From assembly GCA_035306065.1 (NCBI GenBank), contig DATGOL010000116.1:1-38878 (forward strand): a stretch of 38,878 nucleotides of DNA. Reading direction: 5' to 3'. Below the pieces are notes generated by a model that saw only the letters and a list, made by a program, of their open reading frames with translations, made no database searches and was not told where the DNA came from. Within the stretch, counting starts at the first letter, position 1, and each line of letters opens with the position of its first letter. Below are positions 37,977 through 38,878 of this stretch, piece by piece. The stretch comes from JBBQHX01 sp035306065 (lineage in GTDB: Bacteria; Gemmatimonadota; Gemmatimonadetes; Gemmatimonadales; Gemmatimonadaceae). The position numbers were made by a program, and so were the translations under genes.

Positions 37977-38438
37977 ATGAGCAAGACGGCCACTTTTGAG
38001 ACCAACCGCGGCACCCTCGTAGCAGAATTGTACGAGACGGACGCCCCCAATACGGTTGCCAACTTCGAGAAGCTAGCAAACTCAGGCTTCTATGATGGTG
38101 TGAAATTCCATCGCGTGATCCAGGATTTCGTTGTGCAGGGCGGTGACCCGCACTCCCGCGATCTTCCGTCTGGCGATCCGCGTATTGGAACCGGCGGGCC
38201 CGGCTGGAAGATCGACTGCGAGACCGCTGGCAACCCGCGCACTCATGAGGTTGGCGCGCTGTCCATGGCGCACGCCGGCAAGAATACCGGCGGGAGCCAG
38301 TTTTTCATCGTGCTGAACGAAGGCAACACCCGGCACCTGAACGGCGTGCACACGGTGTTCGGCAAGGTTACGCAGGGGCTGGACGTAATTCCGCAGATTC
38401 GCATGAACGACGTAATGACCTCAGTGCGCGTCGCCTGA
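37977..38438 (+). CDS. Cyclophilin-type peptidyl-prolyl isomerase
   Basis: A 153-residue single-domain cyclophilin: ETNRGTLVAELYETDAPNTVANFEKLANSGFYDGVKFHRVIQDFVVQGGDP, then MAHAGKNTGGSQFFIVL and HLNGVHTVFGKV. The catalytic Arg is in FHRVI, with the Gln-Phe-Phe segment conserved. No signal peptide with the ATG at 37977, so cytoplasmic. An upstream in-frame ATG at 37944 would add 11 residues and overlaps the leader of the divergent MutS-like gene. Confidence 0.95.
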   Translation: MSKTATFETNRGTLVAELYETDAPNTVANFEKLANSGFYDGVKFHRVIQDFVVQGGDPHSRDLPSGDPRIGTGGPGWKIDCETAGNPRTHEVGALSMAHAGKNTGGSQFFIVLNEGNTRHLNGVHTVFGKVTQGLDVIPQIRMNDVMTSVRVA

Positions 38439-38464
38439 CGCGACATCAGGAGATATCACCCGAT

Positions 38465-38608
38465 ATGTCACTTCACGCATCCGACAAGAAGTCAGCGCTC
38501 ATGGGTTTTCTCATCGGCGCAATAGTCATTGTGGTAGTGTTGTTCGGCATGGTACGCTGGACGAGCAGCCAGTTCGAGGGGCATGAAACGGCGGCGGAGG
38601 TGGGATAG
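38465..38608 (+). CDS. Small single-span membrane protein
   Basis: A 47-residue frame just after the cyclophilin gene: a short hydrophilic head (MSLHASDKKSALMG), one strong membrane segment (FLIGAIVIVVVLFGMV, about 15-30) and a hydrophilic tail. AGGAG at 38448 lies 12 bases before the ATG, which is long. The composition is what a real small membrane protein looks like, but nothing else identifies it. Confidence 0.6.
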   Translation: MSLHASDKKSALMGFLIGAIVIVVVLFGMVRWTSSQFEGHETAAEVG

Positions 38609-38623
38609 AGCTAGAGACAGGCA

Positions 38624-38747
38624 TTAGGTGTTAGGGGCTGCGGATCGAGATCTTTGCGCCGTGCGGGCCACGTTGCCGGCGCAACGAGACGACCGGTCGA
38701 ATGCGAGCCCTAACCCCTAACCCCTACTAACCCCCAACCCCTGTCCC
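38624..38747. repeat. TTAGGGG-type intergenic inverted repeat
   Basis: A plus-strand block GACAGG...TTAGGTGTTAGGGGCT (38616-38639) is matched on the minus strand by a longer block (38706-38747) that reads TTAGGGG repeats, also opening with GACAGG and ending AGGGCT. Between them are 66 bases of GC-rich sequence. The right block holds five runs of 3-5 C (plus strand), so the minus strand could form a G-quadruplex. Gene-free. Confidence 0.7.
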
Positions 38748-38878
38748 ATGCTCCGCCCCCAGGCACTCGCCCTCGTTCACCAATACACCGCCAGCGACTC
38801 CCTCCGGAAGCACATGCTCTCGGTGGAATGCGCCATGCGCGAGTACGCACGGCAGTTCGGCGAGGACGAGGAACTCTG
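38748..38878 (+). CDS. HD-domain hydrolase (3' partial)
   Basis: The first 43 residues of a gene cut by the window end. The sequence ALVHQYTASDSLRKHMLSVECAMREYARQFGEDEEL matches the N-terminus of small HD-superfamily phosphohydrolases, where the first metal-binding His is in the RKH..SVE helix and an HD pair follows shortly (outside the window). The ATG at 38748 begins right after the C-rich repeat, and no Shine-Dalgarno sequence is visible. Confidence 0.75.
   Translation, partial: MLRPQALALVHQYTASDSLRKHMLSVECAMREYARQFGEDEEL

Noticed and set aside
38708..38747. Telomere-like CCCTAA repeats taken as a chromosome end or assembly artefact
   Set aside because: Only a few irregular units, with an inverted partner 70 bases away and coding sequence continuing on both sides. 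It is an intergenic repeat.

Overview
The window is a GC-rich bacterial chromosome segment, densely coded on both strands, with no rRNA or tRNA gene that I can see. The gene mix (a PEP-CTERM protein, a MoxR/DUF58 operon with an RDD-SpoIIM fusion, many secreted or lipoprotein peptidases, and a B1/B2-split lasso peptide cluster with an HprK-like kinase) suggests a Gram-negative soil or freshwater bacterium. Gemmatimonadota is my best guess. That is an inference from gene content, not a marker-gene result.

Layout. 1-471: 3' part of a PEP-CTERM protein, ended by a perfect 20-bp bidirectional hairpin. 618-6340: two divergent methionine-cycle genes, full-length cobalamin-dependent metH (minus) and a homocysteine methyltransferase/methylene-THF reductase fusion (plus). 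6481-9604: acyl-CoA dehydrogenase and an intact asparagine synthase. 9639-17066: a MoxR locus consisting of a multi-pass membrane protein, a DUF4129-like protein, a DUF4350-like protein, the MoxR ATPase and a DUF58 protein on plus, converging on an RDD-SpoIIM fusion on minus. 17300-18727: secreted Xaa-Pro aminopeptidase.

18993-26060 is the most interesting part: a compact, apparently complete lasso-peptide operon in the order B1 (PqqD-like recognition protein), B2 (leader protease), C (cyclase), A (50-aa precursor), K (HprK-like kinase), ABC ATPase, ABC-2 permease, nucleotidyltransferase-like protein. The precursor carries a perfect Y-x2-P-x-L-x3-G-x5-T leader motif. The predicted 32-residue core has an Asp at position 8, one Cys in the ring and one in the tail, and a C-terminal Ser that fits phosphorylation by the kinase. 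Hairpins lie on both sides of the precursor gene.

26143-38878: M61 lipoprotein peptidase with PDZ, a small unrecognised membrane protein, a short TauE/SafE protein, M42 aminopeptidase, DoxX, a HEAT-repeat protein, then a coupled trio (M28-PDZ lipoprotein peptidase, proline iminopeptidase-like hydrolase, endonuclease III). A FAS1 lipoprotein and a MutS-like ATPase with N-terminal membrane segments lie on minus. Last come a cyclophilin, a 47-aa membrane peptide, a TTAGGGG-type inverted repeat and the start of an HD-domain hydrolase cut by the window end. Apart from the lasso operon most genes look like ordinary housekeeping or accessory genes.
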